This document shows positions 52,357 to 62,042 of a stretch of 64,000 nt of DNA, piece after piece. The position numbers and the translations under genes were made by a program. Below the pieces are notes generated by a model, which was not told the DNA's origin, did not search any database, and saw only the letters and a list, made by a program, of their open reading frames with translations. The number at the start of each line of letters is the position of its first letter. The first letter of the stretch is position 1. Source of the stretch: Coemansia sp. RSA 487 (taxonomy: Eukaryota > Kickxellomycota > Kickxellomycetes > Kickxellales > Kickxellaceae); contig JANBRJ010000011.1 of assembly GCA_027577595.1 (NCBI GenBank), forward strand, positions 1-64,000, read 5' to 3'.

Positions 52357-53241
52357 ATGGAATGCAGACGCAAGGTTCTGTTGGTTCCGAAGCAGCAGTC
52401 GGGAGCGGTCCTGCAACAGCTTCGGCTTCCAAATCCGCGGACAGGGGAGCTGAGCAGCTACTACGCGGATGCGCAGACAGAGACGATACTCGAAGCCGCC
52501 AACATTGATATGAAGAACAAGAGGTCATGGCTTGCGGGCGACTGGACGATCAGCGATGGCTCTGCGGCAGTGCTAACACATGTTGACCCGCTATTCATTT
52601 ACCTTGCTTTATTGACCAAGGCGTCCATGTCTGGCGACAACGAGTGGAGGTTTGTGGATATCGACAACATGCTACTGGAGTCGCACGGGAGCACAGACGC
52701 AGAGTCAATCCAGCTTTTCTTTTGCATGCGCGAGGCCAGAGCGCGTGCGCTCGAGGCGCTTTGCACGGTGCGGCAGATTTCCAGCGACACTGTGGTGGTC
52801 AAGATCGATGCAGCAAAGGTCATGGCATGGCTCAAGCGCAAGTGTGACCCGAACAAGCTTCCGCATACGCTGGCCGAGTCCACTGTTGCTTCGCTTGGCG
52901 CCAGTGTGCCCGACGACTTGGCGGAGAGGGCAAAGACGCGCGAAATAGCGCTCCTGGTAGCCGAGTATTTGCCAGAATATTGGACAACGCGGCTGTTTGC
53001 AGAGCACGGCGGGTTTGCTGGCGTTTGCAGCAGCGAAAACGTGGAGGCCAAGCGCGTCCAAGCAATGGTGTTCGATTCGCCCGATAGCTACGTGCAAGGC
53101 GTTGCTAGTCCTTCTAATGCCGCAAAGCTAGCAACCAAGCAACAGGAAAAGCCAAAAACAGCTAAAGAAAAGCAGCTGGAAAGGGCTGCGAAAAAGTCCA
53201 AATCCATCACCAGCTTTTTTCAAAAGAAACCCGTGCCATGA
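52357..53241 (+). CDS. RNASEH2B: Ribonuclease H2 subunit B
   Basis: A 294-residue non-catalytic subunit of the nuclear RNase H2 complex, which removes ribonucleotides from DNA and RNA:DNA hybrids. The N-terminal triple-barrel region shows VLLVPK, LPNPRTGELSSYY, KRSWLAGDWTISDGSAAVLT and HVDPLFIYLALL, the last being the strongly conserved block of RNASEH2B/Rnh202. A helical middle part is followed by a Lys-rich tail and the sequence KSITSFFQKK at the very C-terminus. That fits a PCNA-interacting (PIP-like) motif, as in human RNASEH2B, which has KSIDTFF at the same place. The ATG at 52357 is chosen because the conserved part begins there; the frame upstream is a Phe/Ser-rich translation of T-rich leader. 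Confidence 0.9.
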   Translation: MECRRKVLLVPKQQSGAVLQQLRLPNPRTGELSSYYADAQTETILEAANIDMKNKRSWLAGDWTISDGSAAVLTHVDPLFIYLALLTKASMSGDNEWRFVDIDNMLLESHGSTDAESIQLFFCMREARARALEALCTVRQISSDTVVVKIDAAKVMAWLKRKCDPNKLPHTLAESTVASLGASVPDDLAERAKTREIALLVAEYLPEYWTTRLFAEHGGFAGVCSSENVEAKRVQAMVFDSPDSYVQGVASPSNAAKLATKQQEKPKTAKEKQLERAAKKSKSITSFFQKKPVP

Positions 53242-53331
53242 CATTGAAAAGGGGAACTAGGCGTTTTTCTTTTTAAAAAAATTATTAAAAGCTATGGAAG
53301 AAAAAAAACAACTTCACATATGCAAGGAGTG

Positions 53332-55014
53332 CTAGAATGTGCCGTCAAAGGCAATGCTCCTTGACAGCGGATGGGCCTCTGTAGTGAACACCCACTCGTC
53401 GAGGCTAATCGTATCCTGGTCAGCAAATATGAGGTAGAGATAGAGGAACGTCTCCGCAAAGAAGAACGACTCTGTCGAATCAATGGTGTTCTTCACCCCG
53501 GTGACCGACGCATCGACTGTGACATCTGCGGTTCCGACATAGCCGTTGTCAACGCGGCAGTTCCGCTGGATTCCTTGCCAGATCTTCCATGCACGGTCGC
53601 CGTAGATCTTGTCGCCCGTGAGCCGGTACATGTAGTAAAGCGACTCGATCAGCTCCGGACGCAAAACATAGTAGGGCCGCTGAAGCACAAAGCCGTACTT
53701 GTCCACCTGGTTCCTCTCTGCTTGAGACGACAGGGCTTGATAGTCGCTAGGCACGTTCTTGCGCACAAATTGGATAGACTCGGCACCAAGCGTACTAGGC
53801 ATCTCGTCAAACACGCTGTATCCGCCCTCCAGAAGGTCGACTGCCAGCGAAAAGTACGTGTCCGAGCCAACGATCTTGCTTGCTAGTGCAAGGGTTCCGG
53901 GGATGAAGTTTGTGAAAGTGTCGGCGGACGGGTAGAACTTTGTGCCATCGACAAATCCGGTGAACGTATGGTTGTTGGAGCTTTCTGCCACGGCATAGCT
54001 CCTGAGTGCCTCAACGCTCTGGCTCCACAGCTCTCTGTCGCGCTCCAGCATAAAGTCCGACAATATCCACGTCTTTGCAAGGTACTCGTAGAACGAGTCG
54101 CCGCCGCCGCCCCAGTATGCCGAGCTTCTGGTGAACGTGCCGTCCTTCATGCTGAATCCAACAGGGTACAGGCCTGGGATGGCGTAGCTGGAGCCTGGGG
54201 ATCCCGGTATGTTGTTTCTGAGCATCACCGTGATGACGTTCTGCGCAGCCTCGTGGTACGTGGCATTGCCGGTGTGCTGCGACATGCGGAAGAACTCCAT
54301 TTGGAACGTGCCGATCTCGGCAAGGTTCGTGGAGTACGTTCCGGCGGTTTCGCTGGAGCCGACGCCCGTGGTGATGTTGAGCATCTGCCACGGTAGGCCC
54401 AGAGGCGTGTCAAATGCCTGCATCAAAATGTCCATAAGCTCAACGGCCTTTTCCAGGAAGATCGAGTCGTTGGACAGCTCGTACGCAGACAGGAGCCCAC
54501 CAACGTACCTGATGTTTGTCTCAAACACTTTGGCCAGCTGGCCGCCGTCGTTGTGGAAGTCGATTTTTGCCACAAAGTCGCGGGCCCTTGCGAACTCGTC
54601 CTTCAGCCCCATGATCCACAGAGTGTCCAGCGCATCGACAAGCGTGGCGCCCCAGCCGTTGCGCGTTGTCTTTGGCTTCTTGTTAAGCACATCTATCTCA
54701 TCTGCGCCATACGCGTACTTCTTGTACCCATCCCACGCGTAAACAAACCCGTCCTTGATTGCCTGCGCCCGGGCACGGCGGATCTTTTTGTCCTCGGCCG
54801 ACTCGCTTGAGAAGTCAGACTGTACCTTGCGCCTTCTAAGCGTGTCTATCCTCTGCATGTTGGGTAGTTCGCCTTGGATGCTGGCGACCCCAGCCGCTGT
54901 GAACGCGGATGCTGATGGCGCTCGGGCCTCTGGTACCGCTTCTGTCGACTGGGCATGCCCGGTTGCAAGCGTGGTCAGAGCAATGGTGTAGATGGAAAGA
55001 AACGGCACCTTCAT
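53332..55014 (-). CDS. GH47 alpha-1,2-mannosidase, copy 1
   Basis: A 560-residue class I mannosidase that trims Man-alpha-1,2-Man from N-glycans, in the ER or Golgi or secreted. It begins with a signal peptide (MKVPFLSIYTIALTTLATGHA), not the type II anchor of most Golgi enzymes. GH47 blocks in order: TRNGWGATLVDALDTLWIMG, FETNIRYVGGLLSAYELS, NLAEIGTFQMEFFRMSQ, GGGGDSFYEYLAKTW, RPELIESLYYMYRLTGDKIY, ESFFFAETFLYLYLIFAD and the Ca2+-binding TEAHPL near the end. All acidic catalytic neighbourhoods seem intact. The ATG at 55014 is the first in the frame. A paralogue lies directly upstream in the same orientation, so the pair arose by tandem duplication. The 3' end is 90 bp from that of the RNase H2 gene (convergent). 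Confidence 0.93.
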   Translation of the reverse strand: MKVPFLSIYTIALTTLATGHAQSTEAVPEARAPSASAFTAAGVASIQGELPNMQRIDTLRRRKVQSDFSSESAEDKKIRRARAQAIKDGFVYAWDGYKKYAYGADEIDVLNKKPKTTRNGWGATLVDALDTLWIMGLKDEFARARDFVAKIDFHNDGGQLAKVFETNIRYVGGLLSAYELSNDSIFLEKAVELMDILMQAFDTPLGLPWQMLNITTGVGSSETAGTYSTNLAEIGTFQMEFFRMSQHTGNATYHEAAQNVITVMLRNNIPGSPGSSYAIPGLYPVGFSMKDGTFTRSSAYWGGGGDSFYEYLAKTWILSDFMLERDRELWSQSVEALRSYAVAESSNNHTFTGFVDGTKFYPSADTFTNFIPGTLALASKIVGSDTYFSLAVDLLEGGYSVFDEMPSTLGAESIQFVRKNVPSDYQALSSQAERNQVDKYGFVLQRPYYVLRPELIESLYYMYRLTGDKIYGDRAWKIWQGIQRNCRVDNGYVGTADVTVDASVTGVKNTIDSTESFFFAETFLYLYLIFADQDTISLDEWVFTTEAHPLSRSIAFDGTF

Positions 55015-55912
55015 GGCTAAATAGAACAAAACAGCAAGCTTGCTATGTCTTTCTTTTCTCTATGACTCGGCGGCCTCGGACTACCAAAAGTAAATACAGA
55101 ATACAGCAAACTACCCAAGCAAAAGGTGGGCAGATGGATGGATGGATGCTGTGGCGCCAAGGTTTTAAACCGAAATGAAAATCTTACTATAGAAGCCAAG
55201 GGCAGGGTAATATATAATATAAAGCCTGCCGCAATACAAAAAATGAGGGGAAATATTAGAAATGGGGAATATAAAACCAAACGAGCAAACCAAAATCTGT
55301 GCTCTGCCCTTTTAAAAGAAGAGTATGTATGCTATCCTAGATACGAATGCTCTCGGGTTTTAGGGAGTAGTGCGCCTGACGGTCTGAATGGCGTTTAAGC
55401 ATTATGAGAACAAGATAGAAGCCGACCATTGAGTGCTTTGCGTCAACAAATCTATGATGTGTTTTTGATTGTTTACGTTTTCTTCTTCAGCATTGTTTCT
55501 ATTTTCTGTTTTCCTATTTGCAAATGTTCCGTTAGTCTGATAGCAGCAAGGCTGAGTAAAGTGATTGGGCTCGTCCATTTTCTGCATCTTTCACTAAGCC
55601 ATGGTGAACTAGCTTTTTTCTCTTCTTTTTTCTTTTCTTGCTGGCAGGCATTGTGGTATCCGCCTATCTACTAGATTGAAAGCTTCTTGGCGCTTTGTTG
55701 TATTAATAAATTATGTTTTCTGTCGGTCTGTATTGTTCATTATTGTTACAATCGAAGCGAAACAAAAGCTCAGATGACTGCGTATTTCCGTGCATTGCGC
55801 CTAGCTTTTTCAATGGGTTTTCAGAATTAAACGTAAGATGGTTCAACCATCAATATATGGGAAACACAGTAATTTACAAAATTGGGGATTGGATCGTATA
55901 CGAGCGAACTTG

Positions 55913-55972
55913 CATGAAGAGAGAGGGAGAGAGGGAGAGAAAGAGAGCCAGAGAGCCAGAGAGCCAGATGCC
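55913..55972. repeat. GA-rich microsatellite
   Basis: (AG)n and GAGAGG-type units pass into three tandem copies of an eight-base unit, GAGAGCCA. Simple-sequence DNA, purine-rich on the plus strand. Confidence 0.8.
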
Positions 55973-56312
55973 TCCCTGAGAATGAAAACCCGGCACACGT
56001 TTGTAAGCTGCGCACAAACCGTTTTGATGGCACACCACCACTAAACAATAGTAAAAAACGTTTATGTTATATTCCAATAGAACGTTTCCGTTACATAATA
56101 ATTTGGGCTGCACGCTTCTACATATGGCGATGGGTGTATAGCCCGGGGTCAGGATCGAGAGTGTTTGAAACATATGTGCTGACAAGATAAGAGCTGAAAA
56201 GAGAAGAGTAAGAAATATGCAACAATTTTAAAACTTTGATAGTCTAGTTGTGGTAGCAGGAAAGATATATGCGCTGCTCTTTTTGGTTTGGAAATTTATC
56301 CAGTATAATTGA

Positions 56313-56346
56313 TTTGGCTTGGCTTGACTTGGTTTGGTTTGGCTTG
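56313..56346. repeat. TTTGG/CTTGG pentamer repeat
   Basis: About six tandem pentamers alternating TTGGC, TTGAC and TTGGT type units, 50 bp beyond the stop codon of mannosidase copy 2. A minor simple repeat. Confidence 0.75.
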
Positions 56347-56393
56347 AAAGAGCGTACTGCTTTTAACCCCTAAAGCCCTTTGCAGAGCACCGG

Positions 56394-58010
56394 TTAAAAT
56401 GTTCCGTTAAATTGGGTCCGCTTGAATGGATGGCCCTCGGTAGAGAAAACGTAATCGTCCAGCGATATAACATCGGGATCGGTAAATGCCAGGTAGATAT
56501 ACTTGAATGTCTCTGAAAATACAAATGACTCTTGTTTTCCAATTAGACCGCCCTCGCGGCCAAGGCGAACATCACGGAGGCCGGCGTACCCACCATCCAC
56601 AGCACAGTTGGCCTTGATTCCCTGCCAGATCTCCCAGATCCAGTCGGCATACTTTTCATCGCCAGTGATGCGGTAGAAATAAAAGATGGATTCGATGACC
56701 TCTGGACGCACGAGGTAGTAGGGACGGTCTAGATAAAACCCATGTTTCTTGATCTCGTCTCTCTGTGATTTAAGCAGATCAGAGTCGTCATCACCGTCGG
56801 GCATGAAGCCAAAGTTTTCGGGGCCAATGTGCGTTGGCATGCTGGAAAAGGTGTTGTATGCTGAAACAAGAAGGTTGTGGGCGAGTTCTAGAGTTTCGTT
56901 GTCGTTCTGCAAACGAGCGGCCAACGCCAGCGTCCCAGGGAAGAAGCCGGTAAACGTGTCGGAGATCGAGTCAAGCCCCTCGTTGTCGCCGACTCCCATG
57001 TACAGCCTTTTGTCCGAGCCCCTGACGATAAGGTACTTTTTGATTGACTTTAGGCTCTCGTTCCACATGTCCAGGTTTCGTTGCAGCTTGAAGTCAGAAA
57101 GTGCCCACGTTTTGATCAAATATTCGTAGAAGGAATCAGAACCGCCACCCAGGTTGGGCTTTCCGCTCAGGAACTTGCCAGTTTTGATATCCAAAAACAC
57201 AGGATAGAGGCCGGGTACAGCATACGCAGTTCCTTTTCTTGGCGTATTTCTATCCAGAATAACATCGTAAACGCGCTGTGCAGCCTTGTGGTATGCTGGA
57301 TCGTGTGTCATCTGAGAAAGGCGGAAAAACTCTAGCTGATATGTTCCGATCTCCGCCAGGTTGTTCAGGGTCGCAGGACCACCCTCTGAGCTTCCCGTTC
57401 CGGTCTGTACATCCCACATCTGCCACGGAATACCGGTTTTTGTGTCGAATGCCTCGAGCATTATGTCAGCTAGAGCAGTAGCTTGCTTAAGGAACATGCG
57501 GTCGCCCGAAAGCTCGTACGCGGAAATGAGACCGCCAACGTAGCGGATATTGGTTTCAAACACCTTTGATGGCTCACCGTCATTTTTGTCGAAATTAATG
57601 GTCCTGACCTTTTCGGTGGCCTCCCTGAACTCCTCATCCATTCCCATTATGTAGAGCGTATCAAGAGCATCGATAAGCGTTGCGCCCCAGCCATTGCGTG
57701 TGGTGATGGGCTCAAGCGTCAGCGGATTGATCTCGTCGGCCCCGAATGCGTACTTTCTGTAAGCCTTCCACGCATGTTTAAACCCATTGCGAACGTCCTC
57801 AGCACGGTTGGAGCGTAGCTTGCGCATGGACTCGCCATCAGAGAAGCTTGGTGCTTGTACACTGTTTTTCAGATAGCGGCTGACATCGCGTTGGTGTGCC
57901 GTATGCCCCGAGAAACCAACCATGCCGTCGACGTGGTGTCGGTGGTGCTTTGTAACGCCGACTTGGGCCATACATCCGAGGATGAGAAAGGCGCTCAACA
58001 GCTGCTTCAT
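56394..58010 (-). CDS. GH47 alpha-1,2-mannosidase, copy 2
   Basis: A 538-residue paralogue of the mannosidase at 53332-55014. It shares TRNGWGATLIDALDTLYIMG, FETNIRYVGGLISAYELS, NLAEIGTYQLEFFRLSQ, GGGSDSFYEYLIKTWALSDF, RPEVIESIFYFYRITGDEKY, ESFVFSETFKYIYLAFTDPD and TEGHPF with it. The signal peptide is MKQLLSAFLILGCMAQVGVT, followed by an unusual His-rich KHHRHHVDG segment at the mature N-terminus. The ATG at 58010 is preferred over the longer frame because it places the signal peptide at the start; upstream codons lack an ATG in good context. The two copies differ along their whole length, so the duplication is not recent, and both look functional. Confidence 0.93.
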   Translation of the reverse strand: MKQLLSAFLILGCMAQVGVTKHHRHHVDGMVGFSGHTAHQRDVSRYLKNSVQAPSFSDGESMRKLRSNRAEDVRNGFKHAWKAYRKYAFGADEINPLTLEPITTRNGWGATLIDALDTLYIMGMDEEFREATEKVRTINFDKNDGEPSKVFETNIRYVGGLISAYELSGDRMFLKQATALADIMLEAFDTKTGIPWQMWDVQTGTGSSEGGPATLNNLAEIGTYQLEFFRLSQMTHDPAYHKAAQRVYDVILDRNTPRKGTAYAVPGLYPVFLDIKTGKFLSGKPNLGGGSDSFYEYLIKTWALSDFKLQRNLDMWNESLKSIKKYLIVRGSDKRLYMGVGDNEGLDSISDTFTGFFPGTLALAARLQNDNETLELAHNLLVSAYNTFSSMPTHIGPENFGFMPDGDDDSDLLKSQRDEIKKHGFYLDRPYYLVRPEVIESIFYFYRITGDEKYADWIWEIWQGIKANCAVDGGYAGLRDVRLGREGGLIGKQESFVFSETFKYIYLAFTDPDVISLDDYVFSTEGHPFKRTQFNGTF

Positions 58011-59335
58011 TGTTTTCTTTGCTGCGAGTTTCAAGCGTTTGCGCCTTGCGTAGATAGAAATGGAGATGTTTTTGGAATGCGAATGTAAAAATTTATAAAG
58101 TGACAATTACAAGCTTTGATAACTGAAAACTCCCCTCTTATTTAAAGATATTATGGCCAAAATGCTAGAGAAGTAATCAAATGAGGGAATCCGACTATCT
58201 AGATTCGATAGTAGCCCAGGATATGCAGTTGCTTATAACGATATATCTACAAAAGCAAGATAAACAAGGAAAATGACAGCGGGGTAAAGTGTACTTTATT
58301 TGTTGCAACCATCGTATGTTGACATGGCTCCTTTGCTAGCCCGTTCTCTTGAAGCAATAGCAGCTGCGACAGTTGATAATAACAACATTCGATATAGTAA
58401 AGGGAATAATAAGAAACGCATAATCTTCTTCTCCAGAATCTACACATTTATTCTCATGGATTACATTAAAATCGATGGCCGCTTGTGCACACCGTTCCAC
58501 TTGCGCTGCTTACAATTGAAAGGAATGGTGATGTAAGAAAAGGCTGATGTGTGCTCCCTGTTCGCGAGCATATTCATTCTACTATGCTGAGAAAGTAATT
58601 GAAAGCACGGGCCTCCGACAAGTATCATTTTGCTTTCTAGTTTGCGGGGTGGCTAGGGAAAATACTACTAGCAAAAAGGGGGTAAGCAAGGCAGTGGAGG
58701 ATGTGCAGTCAACGTACTAAATTCTATATCCTGTATACATTTATTGTTATTTTTTCTCACCATTTACAAATAGAGCCAACGCACCATCCGATAGAAACTC
58801 CTTTGCATTATATTCCAAAGATAAAAACTAAAACATTATTCAATATATATGTGCAGTTGAGGATCCCCCGCTATTGCTGCGTGGGAAGGTTGATTTGGCA
58901 ACAGGTGTCTTGCCAAAATGTGGAGAGTAAAACTAAAGAGAAAGTTCATGGGAACGGGCATCCAAGAGGAAGGAGCATATCGTGAACAGTATTACTGTCC
59001 AAATGTCGGCAGTTTGCCCGCACGCAATTAGAAGTGCTGTGCACTCCCTCCCAAATGGGTGCTGGTGGGAAGAACAAACATGTTCAAACCCACTAACAAC
59101 TCGAATACTCTGCTAGTTGCCCAGATCTAATCAATCACCCACACCAATTCAATCGGAGAATGGAAAATATTATATAACCGGTGCTTCCCTAATATAGACC
59201 TTGTAAAAATAAATGTAATATCGTGCTGTTGAAATAGACACAAAAAAGACAAATAGATATGCTGTGAGCCTATTTAAACGACTCAGAAGATCATTCATAT
59301 AAATCAGCCTTCCTTCTAGCTTTGCTGGAGAGGGG
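58011..59335. other. Intergenic 1.3 kb, no gene seen
   Basis: Between the start of mannosidase copy 2 and the end of Cho1, both on the minus strand. The left part is the mannosidase promoter region. Plus-strand frames of 78 and 94 codons here have no domain. No RNA gene or repeat was recognised. Confidence 0.5.
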
Positions 59336-60067
59336 CTAAGGCTTTGGAATGCGCAGGCGCCGGCTGATCATAAGCGTTCCACTTAGAGCGTACATCAAAA
59401 CGAGCGGATGGAATTCATATCCAGGGATGATGGTAACCTCGCCACCCCAGACATATTCGGGCGTGAATGCCAGGCTAAACGAAGCAAACGGACCTTCGTG
59501 CTGATACACCGGGTTTGCAAAGCGCCAGAACTTGCCATTGTATACGCCATAGGCAAGAATAGCGACGATAACCAGCGTGGTTGGAATTGGCGTGCCCTCA
59601 AAGTACTTGACCTTGCCTTTCTGGTCGGTAGGCATAGCAGCCACAGTCGCATTGAACCTCGCCAGGCGCGCAAGCCCACAACACACAAAGTATGTTAGGA
59701 CAACAAGGTCGAGCATCTTTTGAAACCCACACGCAAAGCCAAGCACTGCAGGCGCAATCCCAAACGAGCAAAAGTCTGCCAGCGAGTCTAGCTCCTGGCC
59801 CAAAAGACTTGTCGAATTCCGCCAGCGAGCGACACGGCCGTCAAGAAAGTCGAAGAACACGCCAGCGGGGATGCACCAAAACGAGGAGAAAAGAAAATCG
59901 GTGTTTTGTGTTAACAGCGCCTTCATCGCAAACATCAGACTAAGACAGCCACACACCCCGTTTCCTAGCGTAACAAAGTCTGCTAGCTGGAAAGACCGCA
60001 CCATCGAAAACCGATGTGGGAGCTTTGAGTCGCTGGACTTTCTCTTTAATTTCTTCGACTTCTCCAT
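59336..60067 (-). CDS. CHO1: CDP-diacylglycerol-serine O-phosphatidyltransferase
   Basis: A 243-residue ER membrane enzyme that makes phosphatidylserine from CDP-diacylglycerol and serine. The CDP-alcohol phosphatidyltransferase signature is perfect: D76-G77-x2-A80-R81-x8-G90-x3-D94-x3-D98. N-terminal QLADFVTLGNGVCG and later NATVAAMPTDQKGKVKYFEG are typical of fungal Cho1/PssA-type enzymes. About six to eight membrane segments can be counted. The length is slightly below yeast Cho1 (276) because of a shorter N-terminus. The ATG at 60067 (MEKSKKLKRKSS) is chosen; the frame upstream is a hydrophobic translation of T-rich leader. It follows Sec15 on the same strand after 390 bp. Confidence 0.93.
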   Translation of the reverse strand: MEKSKKLKRKSSDSKLPHRFSMVRSFQLADFVTLGNGVCGCLSLMFAMKALLTQNTDFLFSSFWCIPAGVFFDFLDGRVARWRNSTSLLGQELDSLADFCSFGIAPAVLGFACGFQKMLDLVVLTYFVCCGLARLARFNATVAAMPTDQKGKVKYFEGTPIPTTLVIVAILAYGVYNGKFWRFANPVYQHEGPFASFSLAFTPEYVWGGEVTIIPGYEFHPLVLMYALSGTLMISRRLRIPKP

Positions 60068-60457
60068 GTTTTCAGTGAAGAAGTGGGTGGGGGTTTCGTC
60101 TGTGGAATTTACCAAAAATATTATACAATATAGCAGCAGAGATAATAATGAAAAGCGAACAAGAAGGAAAATAATAATGGAAAAGAAATAGCGAAGCAAG
60201 AACGCAAAAGGGTAAAAAAAATCAAGCGACTGACTCTTTATCACGCTTCTTTACAACTTTTTGAAACCTTATCCAAGAATCAGCACCGCAGTTTTTCACA
60301 AGCTTTCCATTTTCTCAAGGCTCTCAAGGTGTTATTACCCCGCTTCTGATCAGCCCCTGCATGCATGCAAATGACCTACTGATGGCGATGGCAATTGCAT
60401 TTGTTGACGTCAGGAGCCCCCCATGGATATTTGCACAGCAAATTCATGTCTAGCAGA
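60068..60457. other. Intergenic between SEC15 and CHO1
   Basis: 390 bp holding the Cho1 promoter and leader and the Sec15 3' end. It is too short to encode the missing C-terminal half of Sec15, and no frame resembling it is seen on either strand. Confidence 0.6.
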
Positions 60458-61708
60458 TTAGGCGCCAAACACAGCCAGCATCAGTTCCCGAAGCTTGCGC
60501 ACATCGTACGCATTCTCCTCCATCACATATGTAAACGTAGTAAGCACCTCCTGCAGCACCTCCGATACTCCGCTGTCTTCGCGAATCTGCTGGATGTTGC
60601 GCGCAATGATGTCGGAAAGCTTTGCAATGCCTGCGTCCCACAGCGTGTCGACGTCAGCCCTTGAGCGGAACTCTGGTGCTGATGCAAGGATAACGTGCTC
60701 CACGATGAAAAATCCAATAATATCGTGCAGCATGTTCTCAAACGGTCCAAGCTGAGCCAATGTAAACTGGACATGCGAGGCCAAAATAAGATTGAGCTGG
60801 TCTCTGCGGTCCTCGGTAAAGTTGCGACGAAACTCCGCACGGCGGCCAAGCTTTTCGTTGATGTGCAGGCACTGGTACAGCGGCGTCATGTCCACCGAAA
60901 TAGGGTCGTCATGGTCAAACTCCTCGTCCAGCACAAACTGTACTGCGGAGCTGACAAAGTACCGTTCCTTTATGGACGAGTCGCGCTCGGCCCACAGTTT
61001 TTGCTTCTTCTCCATGCGGTTGGTCAGATGGCGGCCAATATCCCTTGTTGTTTTCTTCAGGCCGTACAGCCAGTCCTTCATGTCGCTGAGCGCAGCACCC
61101 TGAAGCTTTGTCTCCATCTTAGGAACCGATGCTTCAAGCATTTTGCCGAACGCATACTTGCGCATCTGCGGCAAATACACCTCCTTGAGGCTGCTCAGCG
61201 TCTTTATTGCGGAGTAGTATTGCTTTGTTGTCACTTGCTCGTCAAACGCAACGCCCATGCGCGTAACCTCTAGACATCTTTTGACGGTATCCACTGCGCT
61301 CTGGATATTCTTGTTCTCACGACGAAGACTGAGAAGCTCTGCCTTTTTCTCATACAGCGACTTTCCTGACATTTGAACTTCTGCGTTGAGTCCCACCACC
61401 TTCTCTTGCAGCTCCGACGTATTTTGCCGAACCTTTAAAAGCTGAGCTACAGACTGCACAAATTCCTGATGATAGTTTCCACATAGCTTCATAATCTCAG
61501 CGTCCTTTCTCTGTGCAAACAGCTCGACCTGCTTCTGAAAGAGTTTCTGCTTGTTTGTCCGGTAGACTGAGTGAATCAGCGGTCCAAGTTGCTCCATTGC
61601 CTCTTCGACGGTTGAGATGCCTCCAGAACCTGCACCAGTGCCACCGGTGCCCACACTGTCTGACAAAAGCACAAGCTGTTGGAGTTGCTGTTGAATTGAA
61701 TCAGCCAT
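60458..61708 (-). CDS. SEC15: Exocyst subunit Sec15, C-terminally short
   Basis: A 416-residue protein matching the N-terminal half of Sec15/EXOC6, which links Rab GTPase-bearing secretory vesicles to the exocyst at sites of polarised growth. Seen: an N-terminal helical rod with LGPLIHSVYRTNKQKLFQKQ, CGNYHQEFVQSVAQLLKVR, LEVTRMGVAFDEQ, YYSAIKTLSSLKEVYLPQM, and the middle segment FENMLHDIIGFFIVEHVIL. Human and yeast Sec15 are about 800-900 residues; this frame stops with TAA soon after the block that aligns near the middle. The Rab-binding C-terminal domain is therefore absent here. A split gene, a real truncation, an assembly error or an unseen intron are possible, but only 390 bp remain before Cho1. 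Divergent from Pom152. Confidence 0.85.
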   Translation of the reverse strand: MADSIQQQLQQLVLLSDSVGTGGTGAGSGGISTVEEAMEQLGPLIHSVYRTNKQKLFQKQVELFAQRKDAEIMKLCGNYHQEFVQSVAQLLKVRQNTSELQEKVVGLNAEVQMSGKSLYEKKAELLSLRRENKNIQSAVDTVKRCLEVTRMGVAFDEQVTTKQYYSAIKTLSSLKEVYLPQMRKYAFGKMLEASVPKMETKLQGAALSDMKDWLYGLKKTTRDIGRHLTNRMEKKQKLWAERDSSIKERYFVSSAVQFVLDEEFDHDDPISVDMTPLYQCLHINEKLGRRAEFRRNFTEDRRDQLNLILASHVQFTLAQLGPFENMLHDIIGFFIVEHVILASAPEFRSRADVDTLWDAGIAKLSDIIARNIQQIREDSGVSEVLQEVLTTFTYVMEENAYDVRKLRELMLAVFGA

Positions 61709-62042
61709 TGTAAAAGCTAGATGAGCAACAACAAAAAATAAAAAGTATTACAGAAAAGTGAAAAAATAAAATAAAGGTGCTGAGGGGATTGAATTGCTTG
61801 CCTGTGGATTTAGTGCACGCGTTTTACCAAAATAAAAAATAAAGTTTGCAAACTTTGAATTTTCTTTCTTTTCTTTTTTGTTGCTATTTACTTATTTACT
61901 TTTTATTATAAAATTGTCCTAATTGTTGCGTGACATTTGAGCTTCCTCTGTTTATTCTTCGCATTTTTTGGCTATTGCCTTGTGCCGTATCATAAACACT
62001 GTCGCGTATAGACACAGAGCTGATATCAAATAGCTTTGTGGA
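61709..62042. promoter_or_regulatory. Divergent region SEC15 / POM152
   Basis: 334 bp between the two starts, AT-rich with T runs at 61860-61890. It must hold both promoters. No defined site is claimed. Confidence 0.5.

Larger units (their letters stand above)
55015..56393. other. Intergenic between mannosidase paralogues
   Basis: 1.4 kb containing the promoter of mannosidase copy 1 and the 3' end of copy 2. It carries two simple repeats (55913-55972 and 56313-56346). No gene is supported. Confidence 0.5.
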
